The notes below the pieces were generated by a model. It saw nothing but the letters and a program-made list of their open reading frames with translations. It did no database searches and had not been told where the DNA came from. A DNA stretch of 64,000 nucleotides from Malurus cyaneus samueli (taxonomy: Eukaryota > Chordata > Aves > Passeriformes > Maluridae): the NCBI GenBank assembly GCA_009741485.1, contig CM019216.1, positions 27,917,741-27,981,740 on the forward strand, written 5' to 3'. How positions within the stretch are numbered: position 1 is the stretch's first letter; each line of letters opens with the position of its first letter. Position numbers and translations under genes: made by a program. Below, piece after piece: positions 10,001-23,632 of the stretch.

Positions 10001-13000
10001 AGAGACTAAAATTAGACCTTTTTGTTTTCCTATTCTTCCTGTTGCTGCAAGAACCCTGAAACCATGTTGCATTTTTGTCACTGCACAGCTGAAAAAATAC
10101 ATTCCTCTGTCACCTCTGTGCTTTTGAAGTCCCTCCCACAGTCTGTGAAGTGTACAAATCCCAGTCTGCTCCATTCTAATCACTTTAACTTCAAAGAAGG
10201 CAGATCAAGTTCAATTTTTTGAGATTATTTTCAATTCTCTGTTTATCCCAAGCTTTACATCCCCTCTGTAAAACTCTTTCAGACATTTTTGTTTTGGCTG
10301 ATCTGCATATAACACAAGAGCATTTGGAAAACTTGTCTGTCTGTCTGACAGAAGCTTACAGCTTCCCAGCAAGTACAGGGGGCTTCTGGATCAATCCATT
10401 CAGAGAAAATGGCATCCTCAGGCTTGCAAGGGCTACAATCGCTTTGGTTCAATCCCATCTCCTTTGCAAAAAAGCCTGTGCAAACTCCAGAGCTACCACT
10501 ACTGTAGCACTTAACACCCTGAATTTAGGAAGTATTTCTCTTATGTATCTCTCAAATTTATTTTGTCTTATGTTTTGATAACATTAGGAAAAATGCAGTT
10601 CTCTTAGTTCTTAATAATATGCAATTAATATGCTAAAGGCTGCAATTAAAACAAATATTTCAGTTTAGTCCATATTTGAGGCAAAACCACCATTACTTTT
10701 AAAGATGCATCAAAAGATGTTTGCTTAAGTATTGCTTGAGACAAGGCCTCAAGCTTCCAAACACTCCAGGAATTTCCAGGAAAATTTTCTTAGCAGTAAC
10801 AAAGTAACAATTCTAAGAATTTTGTTATGTATGCAGGCTTACTAAGGGTGATATAGAAGTATCCACAGTAAAGATTTTAGGCAGATTTTGTCAATATACA
10901 GAAAACCTTCGGGGGAAAATATAGCACAAAATAGTTTAAAATAATCCATCGGGGATTTCCCTGTCACAATGTGGAAATCAATCAAATGACAAATGAGCAT
11001 CTGTTCAAGTTCATCCTGTCTCTGTGACTTCTTGTCACTCAAATGTATGGACATTTAGCGACCATAAACACAGGATATCACAGAATGCAGGAAATTAAAG
11101 AGCATCAGCATGGCAGATACAGATCAGGTGTATATATAGTACTTGAGACGCTCTTCATACTTGAGAGATGAAATAGAGAAAAAATGAAACTAAGTTGAGA
11201 CACACAGTCATAGAATTAAAAAACTTACTTTGGAGTAACTTTATAAAGACCTGACCAAGTTGTCAGGCACTGGAGAGAATCTCAGGGCTCCTGTGTCAGA
11301 CAGAATATTCCCTCTCATGATTTGAAATGGAGTTCAAATCATAAAAACTTAGTAAATGCAGCTCCAGGGAGTCATTATCATTACCTGCAGGTGACCCTGT
11401 GGAGGTATTTACTTTTGCAGAAAGGTAGGCAGGGAAGGATTAAGCTTTAGAAGTTTGCTGGATGTGCGTTATATTGCAGGTATGCTTATATATAGCAGTT
11501 ACCCAATTGTCAGAAGGATTATAATGACCATGCATTACCACTAGAAAGAAAAGCAAAGGCATGATGGTTTTGCTTAGTTCAAGTGTTTGGTGTATTTATT
11601 AGCAACATGTTTGTAATGAAGTAAAAAGTTGAGATATAACAGTAGAAGAACCGTGAGATTTAAGTGATAAAGTTAGCTTAATGCAAATTGTTTGTGTAGC
11701 CAATTATCTCCTAATGCAGTAATTAATATTAAGAAATATTTAGAAAAAAATGTGTGCTATGTACGTAAAACTAGATTCAAAGACATCTTTATAAACGTTA
11801 CTCTCCAAAGGTCTTCCTCAATTTATTTCCAAGAAAATTTCTTTTTTTTCCATACATCTTATCTGCTGCCATACTGGTTTTGAGCAAACATCAGGTTTTG
11901 TTTCTTAATAAGGAATTGCATTTCTTTCTCTTCAGTTCCACCTAAGTATAAACCAATAACGTATATGTAATACTGTAATAATAATTGATAAAAAATGCAG
12001 TTGGAAAAGCTTACAGTTAAGACATCACTGTGGTTGTAGTTTTCGATGTGAAAATAACTACAAGGCAAATGCCAGGAACTAAGGGGTTTTATTTTGAATA
12101 CTTGACCTGTTTTATTTCTATCCCTAAGTCAGCACCTCAATTCTAATGAAGTAACTAAAACCTATGTTGGTGCATATACATCTAAAAGCATATTTAAGGA
12201 TGGATTTTCAAGATGTCTATCAAATTATTTATAAAAGGCAAGAATACTGCAGAGAGTAGGCCATAAAGAGTATGCTAACAGAAAATTCTCCAGTATAAAT
12301 CAAAGAAGTCAATCATAAGGCTGGTGGCAGGGAAAATAAATCAAGCAGGGAAAAGGAAAAAGGTGTATTTTAAAATGAGAATACTAAATGAGATAGCCAA
12401 TTGATGTCTGCCAGGCACAGACAAAGATCTATTATAGAGAGAATTGATGTCAGGTCTCTGTAAGTGCAGTGTAACAGGTGATGAAATTTGTGAGAGATCT
12501 TCATGTGAGAGCCATGCAAGGATACTGGAAATAAAAAGCACTCTTAAATTGATTGTGATATGAATGGGGAAGCAGTAGAGTTGGTTCAAAGTGAGAGCAT
12601 TATTTTGTCTTTCTCCTCAATCAGGGGCATGAAAGCTGTGATGTTTGCCCCTAGCTGCAGTACAAAAAGTGATCATCCCATGAGAGCTTGGAGAAGAATT
12701 CAAGACCAGATGTACAGAGATGTCCATAGTGTCACTTGTGTTGATCACAGGAGGGGAATATTGTTTATTTTGATACCATTATCTGGAAAACTTCCTAAAG
12801 CTGCTGAGAGCAGCAAATTTTGTTTGCTTCAGGGAAGCAAAAATGCAGCTTACATATGCACACTGGAGTGCTAGATGGCTGCAAAACTAGTTATCTTCCT
12901 GAAGATTGGATTATGTTGCTGGTGCCAGCATATTCCTGAACAAACTCATATAAAAAGAAAGTTCAGGGTTAAGTGTCATTCTAAGGTTACAGAAAGAGGT

Positions 13001-15598
13001 ACTTTGTCATCTGATCTTTAAGGCAAGATAAATGAATAGGTGTAGATTCACAGTGTATTTTATCAAAGAGACTAAAAGTATTGCAGTACTAGCAAAACAC
13101 AAACATCTGAACAAAGATGAGTACTGATTGTAGAAAAGAGCAAGAGTAGGGTTCAAAATGTTGCTGCCATTCTATTGTTTTCAGCACTCAAATGTTTGTT
13201 AAGAAATGAGACAAATACAATCAAGATACCATGTATTAAAGTGGCCAGGTTTAGGTGGAGTTGTAAACTACAAATAAATTCTTTTATGAACCACTAATTC
13301 TCCTTTTTCTCTACTTCATGTACTTATGAACAGCCTCTGATGTTGTCTGTTAAGTCCTTATATTAATATTCTTTCATTATATAGTCTCAATTTAAAATAT
13401 TATTAAGGGAACTGTGAAGTAAATCATCATGCATATTGTTACATTCAGTAGCCCCTTCAGCTGGATATGAATTAGCACAATATGAAACAGATCTGCTAAG
13501 AGCATTCACACATTGAAGTTATATTAAGGGTTTTGCTGGGCAATGCATGAAAGATATATTTCTTCATCCAAATGTTTGCACATCTAATAAAACTTACTTG
13601 GCATGTATGTACAGGACAATGGATACTATTTTTTCAAGGGCAAAGTTTCAACCTGAAACTAAAAACTTAGTTCTGAGTATCGCATTCATCCAGAGAACTG
13701 GAACAGGCTTTATGAATAAAGTGCTGAGGTAAGGCCAAAAAAGCCCTGGTTTTGAGTATCAGATACTTTCTAGCATTACGGGAAAGGAGAGGAGAGAGAC
13801 AGGAATTGTGGTCTTGTGCAACTACTGGATGTTTCATACATGGGAGCTGAACTCTGGCCGGTATTTGGAAAGGAGGTTTGCAGCATGGACCTAAGGAAGC
13901 ACACCCGTGAGCCTTGACAGTGCATGAGACTCTCACTGTTGGTGATGGAGCTTGTGTTCCTTCTTCAGATGTCAAGGTTAAGATTTAATCTGTGTTCTTG
14001 TAACGATACTTTTTGTTTGGTATGCTAGTTGTCTGCTGCTGTAATCAGGAAGACATTGTCAATTCCAAGGCAACTGCCATCCCTGTCCTTTTCTTTCCTA
14101 CACTTTTTTCATCTTTCTCTCTCCTCCCTTCCCTCCTCCTCCAAATTTCCTTTTTTGTACAGTGGGCTTTGTGAAAGAACTGGCAATGCTGAATTGGTAT
14201 TTCAAGTTGATGGGAAATTCAAGAACATGAGATAGTGCTAGACTCATCGTCTTTGGTGAGCTGTTTCTGCAGAGGGATTTAGCAGAAAAAGTAGTTAACA
14301 TCCGAACATCAGTATCACTAAAATTTTCAGGGTATATAATTACATCTATTTTTTTGGTGCTGCTTTTCTTTCTTTTCTCACTTTTGCATTTTTAAAGAAA
14401 TCATTTCAATACCAATTATGCATAAGTCATTGGAAGTCACATTTTTCCCCCAGTTTTCAAAAAAATGTAAGTTTTTCTGATTATAATATTGTGGATGAAT
14501 GCTGGCCTATAACCAGTAGAAATGCTTCAAAGCTGACTGAAAGGAGTATGCTAGGCTTTGTGAATGCTCTCTGATCGAATATGAGATATGGGAGCATCCA
14601 ACTTGTTTTAACAATGGAAACTCCTCTCTTTTCCTGTGTAAAAATAGATCACAGTGCAGTGACCCTAGAGGGAGAGAAAGAATGAAAAAGATGCATCTTT
14701 CTCTCAAAATTCTGACTATATTGTTACAGTCTGTGTCAAAGGATGACAAACCTGAATTGCTCTGCTTCCTGTGTTCTTTGAATTAAAGTTTGGTGTGTGT
14801 TACACTATTTTGACCTCTCCAAACTTTTGTAATTTAATTAGCAATTTCTTTTTCCCTCTTGAGCCCATTTTGAAGTGTGGGAGGAAAAAAAAGATTATAT
14901 ATATACCAGTGTCATAATACTTCATTCTTTTCTGAATCTAATTGCATATTTTGAATGGAGTTTGTATGAAAGCATTCTTGTATAAATTCAAATCAGGATG
15001 ATATAAAAACAATGAGCGGCGTTAACCAATAGGGCTAAAGACTACCTGAACTGGCTAGAAAAAATTTACTGCCCAGTCAGTAATTTATAGGGTCAATGCT
15101 TGCTAGGCTATTTGCCCAGCTGCACCTGCCTTATTAATGTGTTCAACTGTGAATTAGTTAGCACAAAAAATTGGCAGAGGAACAGGAAGTTTTTCACCTC
15201 AAGGTCAGTAACAAGGCAGGCTAATACTGATTTAATGCTGTTATGGTCTGGTAGTTTGGCATGAACGTGACTCTATATCGCCATCAGTTGACACACGTCT
15301 GCATTCAAAGAAACACTTTCTAACTGACATCCTTTTTGCAGGAACACCAAGTAGCAGGCACCTGCCTTCTCTGGTAAAAAGTTATATGTCCTGGCTAAGC
15401 TAGTTGTGTAGGCTTCCTCTGCAACTGTGGGGAGAGGGATTTTCAGAGTGATTCATACAGTTCTAAGATGTGTCTAAAATAGATCAGATGACTCATTCTC
15501 TGGAAGTACCTGCCACTCTACTGACGACAGAGGGAGACCTAGATGACTAACTTACCCTAGATAGCTGAATTCTGGTCTGGTAGTTAATATGAGAGAAT

Positions 15599-15675
15599 TC
15601 TCAATACCAATGTAGTTTTCTTTTAATGAAAAGAGAGAAATCTCAATACCTGTCTTTTTCTTTTAATGAAAAGAG
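15599..15675. repeat. Two-copy tandem duplication, 42-base period
   Basis: TCTCAATACC at 15599 recurs at 15641, each followed by a diverged spacer and then TTTTCTTTTAATGAAAAGAG. Two imperfect adjacent copies offset by 42 bases indicate a small local duplication of moderate age. No coding context. Confidence 0.8.
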
Positions 15676-18366
15676 GCTCAAGTATGCAGTCATTATGAAA
15701 AAGTCTGTGTGATCATTGATCATGCATTATATGGTGAAAAAGAGATGGACCTGCACTGCTGTCCTCCTGAATCATTCATAATCATGTTGATTTTATTTCT
15801 TCCTAAATTAATCTATGTGAAGCTGAGGAAAAGAAGGTGTTTCTTTACCTTAAAAATACCACTGGAAAGGGATGAGTGTTATTTATTTTACACAGATTTA
15901 TGAAGCAATGAGCATGATATTTATTCTGCATCAGTTTCCATTATTGAAATGGCTTTGTGTTGAAATCACTTTGTATTTATACCGGTGGTACTGGATGTAA
16001 AATCCATTAGGTGTGGTGTAATAGATTGTTAGCATGTATTTGCTTAAATGCAGCATGAAGATCTGCAGTCTGCAGAGCATTAACTTCATTGTCGGCTGCT
16101 TCAGATGCACCTTTTTTTGGTGAAGTTACAAAAATTAAGCTTTCAACTTATTAATATTTATTTAAAATCCATCACTTGGCTAATTTGAAAATTTTGAGGT
16201 TTTAGTGAATATTCAGGAATTATTCACATCTGATTTTAGATCCAAATTAGGTTTCTAAATAAAGAGGCTGGGCACTGTTTGTAATCAGCAGAGTAGAATT
16301 GGCACCTCCAAGGAGCAATTTAGAGCAGCTAAGGTAAGCAGGAAGGTAGTGCTCTGGTTTCCCTCCAGAGAACTTCCGCTGCTGCCTACCTGAATCATCT
16401 GAAATAATCTCTGAGATACTTATTTATAGCTCTATATTTACTGTGGAGGAAGCCTAGGCTGGTTTTGTAGGCTGTTAAAGTGGGCAACAGGAATTCTTTC
16501 CTCATTGTTTCCTATCATAATTCTTAGGTTAGTAATACCGTGTCAACTCCGAGTGGAATGTTTTTCTGAATATATTAAGAATATATTTCTGAAAGTCAGG
16601 CATGCACTAAAGGTGCCTGCTGCATGGTTAATGTATGCAGTATGCTCAGCAATGTTAATGTGGTAGCATACAATGGAATGTAGTGGTGTGTATGTAATGT
16701 ATGTAGTATGCTCACTTCTAAACTATTTTCCTTTTGTGACTGCATTAAATGAGCACCCACTGGATGTCCAGGATAGACAGAAAAGTCCATTTGGTTTTCT
16801 CAGAAAATTTGCTTTCATTTTGGGTACTCTGTGGTTGGATCATAAACAATTCTAATCTCTACTGTGTTTGCAAGGCCATGAAACTGCTGCCTGGACAGAC
16901 ACTGAAAGGCCTTCTTCACCTGCTCTTGTATTCAGAATGTCAGAACACAGTGCTTTGCATCAAACAGCCCAGTGAATTGTTATGTATTTTTTTGTTGGTC
17001 AACAACTGTTTTACCTAAAGCACTACACTCCTAGTGTAGCTTTGAAATTGTAATAACTGGTTATATGTTGCTTTATGCACCCGACGGAGGAGGAGTTTCC
17101 AGATTTCCAGGAGGAAAAGTAGGCATGTTACAAAAGACAGACAGTTACAAGTGCTGTACCCTGGGCATTGTCTCCCAGTGAAGGAGTTCAGGTGACAAAA
17201 TTACTTCAATATGGTAGCCATAAGAAATAGTGAATGTGTTCATCGAAGAAAATAAACAGACTTGAGTCTGGTGGATAAGTTCAAATTCTGCTCTTTGGTA
17301 ATTCTTCTTACAAAAGACAAAGGAAGGTAAAATTGCAAAGGACACAAGGGTGTATCTAGGGGAGCAAGAACATAATTTATAGTTGCCAGAGTTGTTTGAT
17401 GAGGTTTACTTGCTAGATACCTGATAACAAGGAAAGCCAATCTGTCACTGTATGGTTCCATAAAGAAGATTTGTCTATTAAAGGGAGCATTAAACAGGGT
17501 AATGGAAATTACTTGAGCAGCTACTGAATTAATTTTCATTTTAAACATACTCTAAAGATAACTGGCTGGACAGCATTGCAAGTTCTGTATCTGAGTGCAT
17601 CCATTAAAAAAGAACTGTGAGAAGTTTGGTGGCTTTGAATATAAACTTCGCTGGGCTGTCAGCTAACATCTCCTTTACCTAGAGCAAAACTCTAAGTGAT
17701 GCATAATATAGATAGGACTCTGTTGTGCACTCCTATAAGCATTACCTCATGCAACCTGCTTTTATTTAATAGAGCAATGTAATTGTTTCTCTAGAGGGTG
17801 ATGAGTGTGATTCATTATATTTGATCTTTTTCATACCAGAAGAATACTGCTGTTGCTAGCTCAGAAGACTTTTTGGCAAATCAAAAGGAGACTGCTAGTG
17901 TGGAGCGTTTCTCTGTCAGTTTGAAATCCCCAAGCTGTAGCTTCAAGCTTGGCAGTGAGTGCTTTGCAGTAGCACCAAGAGAACTGAAATAATCAACAAT
18001 AGAAACCTTTTATCTCATGTCTGAAATCCATAGATAGAAAGAGAACGTATATATAAATATTTCTCTTTAATATTTCACATCATGATTCCACTTAAGAAGT
18101 TTAAAGTTCTTTCAACAAGAGTGGACATAAGCCAAGCCAAGCCACAGGATTAATCATAAATAATTTACATGAAATCCCTCTACTAAGATATGCTGCAATT
18201 TCATAAAGAATGAACACATGTTCTGAGAATACATAAGGATTGCTATAATTAGCTCACTTTAACACGCCTGGGAACAACACATGAAGCTGCTGTTGCAGTT
18301 TTTCTGACATAGCTGATTATGTTGCTCACTGTTCTCAACAATTAAATGTTCATTTTTCTGTGATTT

Positions 18367-18418
18367 TTTCCCGTTTTTTTTTTTTTGTTTGTTTGTTTGT
18401 TTTTTCTTTTTTTCTTAG
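18367..18418. repeat. T-rich / (GTTT)n low-complexity tract
   Basis: A run of T residues interrupted by C and G is followed by four GTTT units and a further T-rich stretch. It is simple sequence, likely variable in length, with no flanking element I recognise. Confidence 0.85.
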
Positions 18419-20580
18419 AACTGCATCCAGATTAAGAAAAAAAAGCTGCTAAAATTCAGAACAATGTTGACTGGTGAAGGCTGTAGAACAACTATTGCTT
18501 CAATAAACAGGATTAGTTTTGGATTACTTTTTCTACAAAGACTCCGCAGACTGCCTAACTCCTCCTTGCTGAGAAACGTCAACCTCCTCAGATCTCCATG
18601 GTTATCTCACAGAATGAAAAGTAAAAGCATTCTGGGATGATTATATAAAAACTTGTAAAGGGTAAGTGCAAACTAAAAAACTGTACTGTAGGACTAAACA
18701 GCACATTTTCAGATGTCTGAGTTTGTGTGTATGGTTGGAGAGAAGAATAGAAACCTTAAACTGTGCAGTACAGAATAGACAGACCTTGGTTTGGAGAAGA
18801 AACAGGAAAGGCCTTAGTGATTTATTAGTGTGCCTTTTGAACATCTACCTATCAATTTGATTAAAACAACAAGAAATTAGCTGGATTGTACTTGGAAACC
18901 ATGGCTTAATAGTTAAACTTTACTAAAATACAAAATATTCAACATTCCTAAAACACCTGTAGAAAAGAGATTTAAGAGCATAGTTAAGGCTAGGCTTGCA
19001 TATGGATGTGCATACCATTAAAGCTGGGGAAGTGTGCATTTCTGCCATATTCTGTAAATGTAAGATACATAAATTAGAATTGCTTAGGGATACTGTTGCT
19101 TACATGAATCGCTTCCCTAGTCTTTAATTTATGAATAAATGTGCTTGGTGTGACTACTCTTGTCTCACACTGATCTCAAATGGTAGAAAATATCCTGTGT
19201 GCAATGGTTTGCAGATATATAGTATCCATGAGCTATGTTTCTCAATATTGATTACAGTTATTTTACAGAAAATTCAAAGCTGGGAGGACTGAAATACACC
19301 CAAGAGAGGTTTTAAACTGGTGTGAAAAAATAGTCAGAGAAAATTAGCATGCAGTTCAGGGACAATTTCAAAGTACTATTCTATTTAGATGGTATTTCTT
19401 ATCTGAAATGTAGTGTGAGGAATAGACAGTGGCACTTAGGTTGAGCATAAGTCAATAGTGTTGTGTTACTATAAAACAGTAAACGTGCTGGGGAGACATG
19501 ACAAATATCAAATATTTAAAAGACTTGAAAATAGAGAATAAGCTGTGCTCTGGGGTAATGGAAGTAGGAAAACATAAAACAGGCTTAAATAATAGGAGAA
19601 TTTCAGGCTAAATATTAATGTTACATTATTTTTGCCAGGCATATTGAAAGCATTGGGACTGCTTGTTTATGAGCTGGTCAGACAAATATCTGTCAGAGAT
19701 AATAAACACTGCCTTGGGACTAGATATGTCATTCGGTTTCTACTAGCTCTGGACTCTATTATTCACTATGGTAATAAAACTTCACAAGTAGTATCATGCA
19801 AATATGCATAAAGATACAATTCAAAGAGAGTATAAAGCTTTTGACACTAAGCACTGCATGAGATATGCAGTTTTTCTCTAACATAATATCTACTTCTGGT
19901 TTTGGGGAAGTAAATAGTCAAGCTTCTAATTTAGCTTTGATTTTATATTGTCATTTCAGTATCACTCCTTCTTCACAGTATCTCATCCCACCCACAGATC
20001 CCTGTATCAGAATTTACCTTTTCCACCTTACTCTTCAGTAGGTTGGAACAACACAGAAAACGAAACAGAAAGCACCATGCACAGCAAATTCGATATAAGT
20101 TGAAAATAATTTAAGTCGGCTGCTGTTGAAAAGCCGAAGCTTATTCTGTAGTGCATTAAATAAATATCATATGTAAAGCACTGGAGGTATGTGATCTATG
20201 TGACATCAGCTGGGCTACCATAGGGTAACACACCAGTAAAGATAATCCAGAGGACTACAACAAATATAAACCTGTAAGAGAGAGCAGAATGCAGTGTAGA
20301 AATGGGGAGTGGAGAACACTCCCTCTCATTTAGATGCCCAACTCATGCTTTACCTGTATGTGTTTAGTAAAGAATATTTAGTGTTTTATGAGATGAATAT
20401 GTATATATCTATGGATATAAAGAATCTCTTAACACAAACTCATTAACTCTTCCAGTCTAAAAAAAACTGTTACAAAGGCAGGAGTTGTCACTTGAGCAAG
20501 AAGACAGCAATTAAATTTTTGATGAAAACCTATATTCAAGAAAGGTTCTGTCTAAAGCATGGCAAGCCCTATTATATTGC

Positions 20581-20801
20581 TTATATTACTGTTTCTTTAA
20601 CATTTCTGTTGTAAAATTTTTGAAGTGTGTCACCCAAATATCTTTCAAGGCTGATCATGATATGCTGAATTCTGTTTCTCAGCATATCCCCATTTTGTGA
20701 TACTTTCAAACTTAAAGTTCTGTGATTTCTAATATTTAATAGAGTTTGCTTTTGGTATTTGTAATCAGCACTTTTTTCCTCCCTGTTTTCATTCACTGTG
20801 A
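20581..20801 (-). CDS. Candidate terminal coding exon, protein not recognised
   Basis: On the minus strand a pyrimidine-rich run ends in GATATTCTAG, a reasonable acceptor, followed by 73 codons and a TAA at 20583-20581. The product includes ADYKYQKQTLLNIRNHRTL, then SQNGDMLRNRIQHIMISLE and RYLGDTLQKFYNRN. It is polar and helical in character and reads more like real protein than most open frames nearby. It would start in phase 1, which does not join directly to the exon at 36809-36952 (phase 0 end), so at least one further exon would be needed. I see no AATAAA in the first few hundred bases downstream. It could equally be chance or an old retroposed fragment. Confidence 0.25.
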
Positions 20802-23551
20802 CTAGAATATCAAAGGCAGTGGAAAACAAGCATCCAGAAAGTCAGTGCTAATGCTGCTCTTGTACTGATTGCTATCAGAAAATGTACCAGACAGGTTTTG
20901 TGAGGAAGTTTTCTTGACGGAGCACCATATGCTGGTATGATCAGCTCTGGCTGGACACACGCAGTGTTTTCTTCACAGGGGGCTTTGTGGAGGGTGGTTG
21001 CTCCTTCTCTGTTCATACCAGGATGTTTCATAAGACAGTTTCATCCTTTCATTCATGGCCTCAACATACCTGAGATTAGACTGACTGTAAAATGAGAATA
21101 GGCATCAAATACGTGCCTTTACGTTAGCTCACTGATCCCAAATACTTCTACCAATCCGCAGTCTAGATGAAAAAGAGCCTGAGAGACAATGTAAAGTGTG
21201 ACTGTTTAAGGAAAATGAAATGTGTTTGATTTTATATTGTGATACCTTCAATCAGGATATGCTGCATTTTTCTGGGTATCATACAAGCACAAAAGTCTAA
21301 ATTTCCACCTCAAAGTGCTTGAGTTTGTCTGACTCCAGCCTCTACTTACCCTGTTGGTAATACCATTTGCTAAAATGAAAAATCCTGAGAAATGCCTATT
21401 GTGTGATGCACACCTCCATAAATACACTGGTTGCAGCATAGAAGGTGTCTCAGCAAAAAGGCACAGACTTGATCTCATATGATGTCTCTCAGATTTGATG
21501 TCTTCAGATACCTCACACCAATAACACTACCTTAAACCACTGGGTAAAGATCTTTCCAGGATTAAATTATTCAGAATTTGGCACAGCTCTTCAGTGCAAG
21601 CCAAGGACTTTGGAGAGCATTAAAAACCAGGAAACCACTGCAGACAGGTATTTTGGATAACTGGTACAATACGGTTTGGGGAGCATGTTTGGAGGCGTGC
21701 TTTTGTTTGTTTGGGATTTTCTTCATTATAAATAAATTATATTTCCTAACACCTACTATTTCTTTTCTTTTTTTAGATTATTTTGCCAGCATGTGTGTTA
21801 TATAGGCTGTTAAAAGTGTATTTGCCGCCTTTCTTAAAAAATTACTGACTTAACAAACTGATGCATCTTAAGTGACCCCAGTCTATCTTAAGCAGTGCAG
21901 AGATTGTTTCTGTTTGCACAGCAATATTCCAAGGTAAGTCTTTTGTACAAGGAATATGTATTTGAATTAAAGGCTGAAGTATGAGCAGACAGTAACGTCT
22001 GGAAAATGATACTGGAAACCTGTTGTTAGTAAAAGTTTTCCATTTTGAGAAATTTGATTGCTTTTTCAATTTCCTGTGAGACAAAATGTATTTTCCCCAT
22101 TATTTGTAGGTGATGTCAGACTCATCTGTTAATCATCAATTTCCTCATTAGAAGTTGTTGCCTTTTATTTTTTATCTAATTCTTTAAAATAAAATTTCTC
22201 TTCTATTGAACAGTAGATTCTTTGCAATAATTACACTTTGATAGAACATATTTGTTCTATCCTTTGGAAGCTTTTGAATCTAGTGCTCCCCCATTTCAAC
22301 CAAATTTGAGAAGAGGTAAAACTTTGAGGTAATTTTCTAGAAGTTTCATGAATGGAGATGTTCAAAGAGGAGAGCTGCTTTGAGAAGTTTCGAAGGAAGA
22401 ATTGTGTATAAGAGCATTCTTTATTGAAAAGCTATTAAAAAAAACATATTGCAGTTCAAATCTGTGAGGTATATCTATAGGATACTAGATTTAATTTTAA
22501 TTTTTTTGGCATGGGTATTTATTTCAGTGGAATTATTTAAATGCTTGAAAATCAAAACTCTTCATAATATACAAGTGAGAACAGTGTAAAATAATATGAA
22601 ACTGTGGAAAAGTCTCTACCAAAGATTGTGATGCAAATTTTAAATTCTCTAATAATTTATGTATTATTAAATAGTGTACTAATACTAAAAGGACAGTGGA
22701 AATGAAGAGGGATAATGTCATCCTTAGCTTACAGGGGTGGAAATTTAATGAACATGAGGACTGCTGAGTGATAGTTAAAATTTGCATTGGTGGTATGTGG
22801 GTTCCTGTAATTCTTTCAACTTTTAATTGAATCTGGTGAGCATTGAAAAAGATATTGCAATATTGCCCTTAATTAATTTAATAGATAAGATGAGTTCACC
22901 TGCACAGGAATTTTAAATGCCAGATTTTAGGAGTTCTTTATCCATGGCCTGGAGCCATAAAATTCAGTGTAAGTATTTTTGCTCTTGGTTTATGATGGTG
23001 GGAGTATTGATCCAAGATGGAAATCCTTGTGACATGAACAGCAAAATTCAGTGACAGTTGTTACAGGGACCTGATGTAGATGAGGAAATATTGATCAGAT
23101 GAAGAATTCTGTAACATTGGTGACTTACCAGGCAAGGTGTAGTGTGTTTTGCTCTGGGCAAGTCAGTGTCCTGAAGGTCTCAACAAGTCAGAGTAATACA
23201 AAAAATGCAATGAAAACATCATAGAAGTGGAAGAGAGAAAGGGGAAGACTAAACTTGTATCATTTGGCTACATGATAGCCAAAACTTGCAAAGGCTCAAT
23301 AACAATTTATATATACCTGAATAGGTACAGGAAAAGATGAGAATTACACACTTCAATGAACACGGTATAGAATTGAGGATGAAATGAAGAAAAGTTATAT
23401 TGATCAGTTCTAGAACTCAGCTCCTGTGATGTTAAATTTCCTTCTTGCAACAATCCCCTAAAGGGAAGAGGAGGAAGGCTTCCATGGAAAAACACCAGTA
23501 AATGACTGGAAAAACACCAGTTAATGAACAATCCTGTACAGATACCTGGTG
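20802..23551. other. Gene-free AT-rich DNA
   Basis: No supported exon or known repeat family. It contains a 9-base-arm inverted repeat at 22240-22261 and, near its right end, a tandem 22-base duplication at 23486-23529 just before a CR1 tail. Confidence 0.55.
23486..23529. repeat. Tandem 22-base duplication
   Basis: GGAAAAACACCAGTAAATGA is followed immediately by a near-identical copy (one A/T change), giving two 22-base units. The high similarity suggests a recent replication-slippage event. Confidence 0.85.
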
Positions 23552-23632
23552 TTGTGCTAGGCTGATGGTTGGACTTGATGATCTTAGAGGTATTTTCCAA
23601 CCTTAACAGTTCTACATTCCTACGATTCCAGG
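23552..23632 (+). mobile_element. CR1 LINE, extreme 3' end
   Basis: The stretch GATGGTTGGACTTGATGATC, followed by TTAGAGGTATTTTCCAACCTT and a diverged ATTCTACGATTC-like tail, is the highly characteristic 3' terminus of avian CR1. It is sense on the plus strand. Only the last 80 bases or so are present, as is usual for severely 5'-truncated CR1 copies. Confidence 0.9.

Larger units (their letters stand above)
7221..20580. other. AT-rich intergenic or intronic DNA, no gene supported
   Basis: About 13 kb to the right of the CpG island. The open frames here are short, occur on both strands, and show neither protein-family motifs nor paired splice sites. Visible structure is limited to simple sequence (C run near 7629-7636, AT repeat near 14896-14908, T/GTTT-rich tract 18367-18418), a tandem duplication at 15599-15675, and reiterated AATGTATG...GTATGCTCA words at 16630-16715. 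No recognisable CR1 longer than a few tens of bases was seen. Confidence 0.6.
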
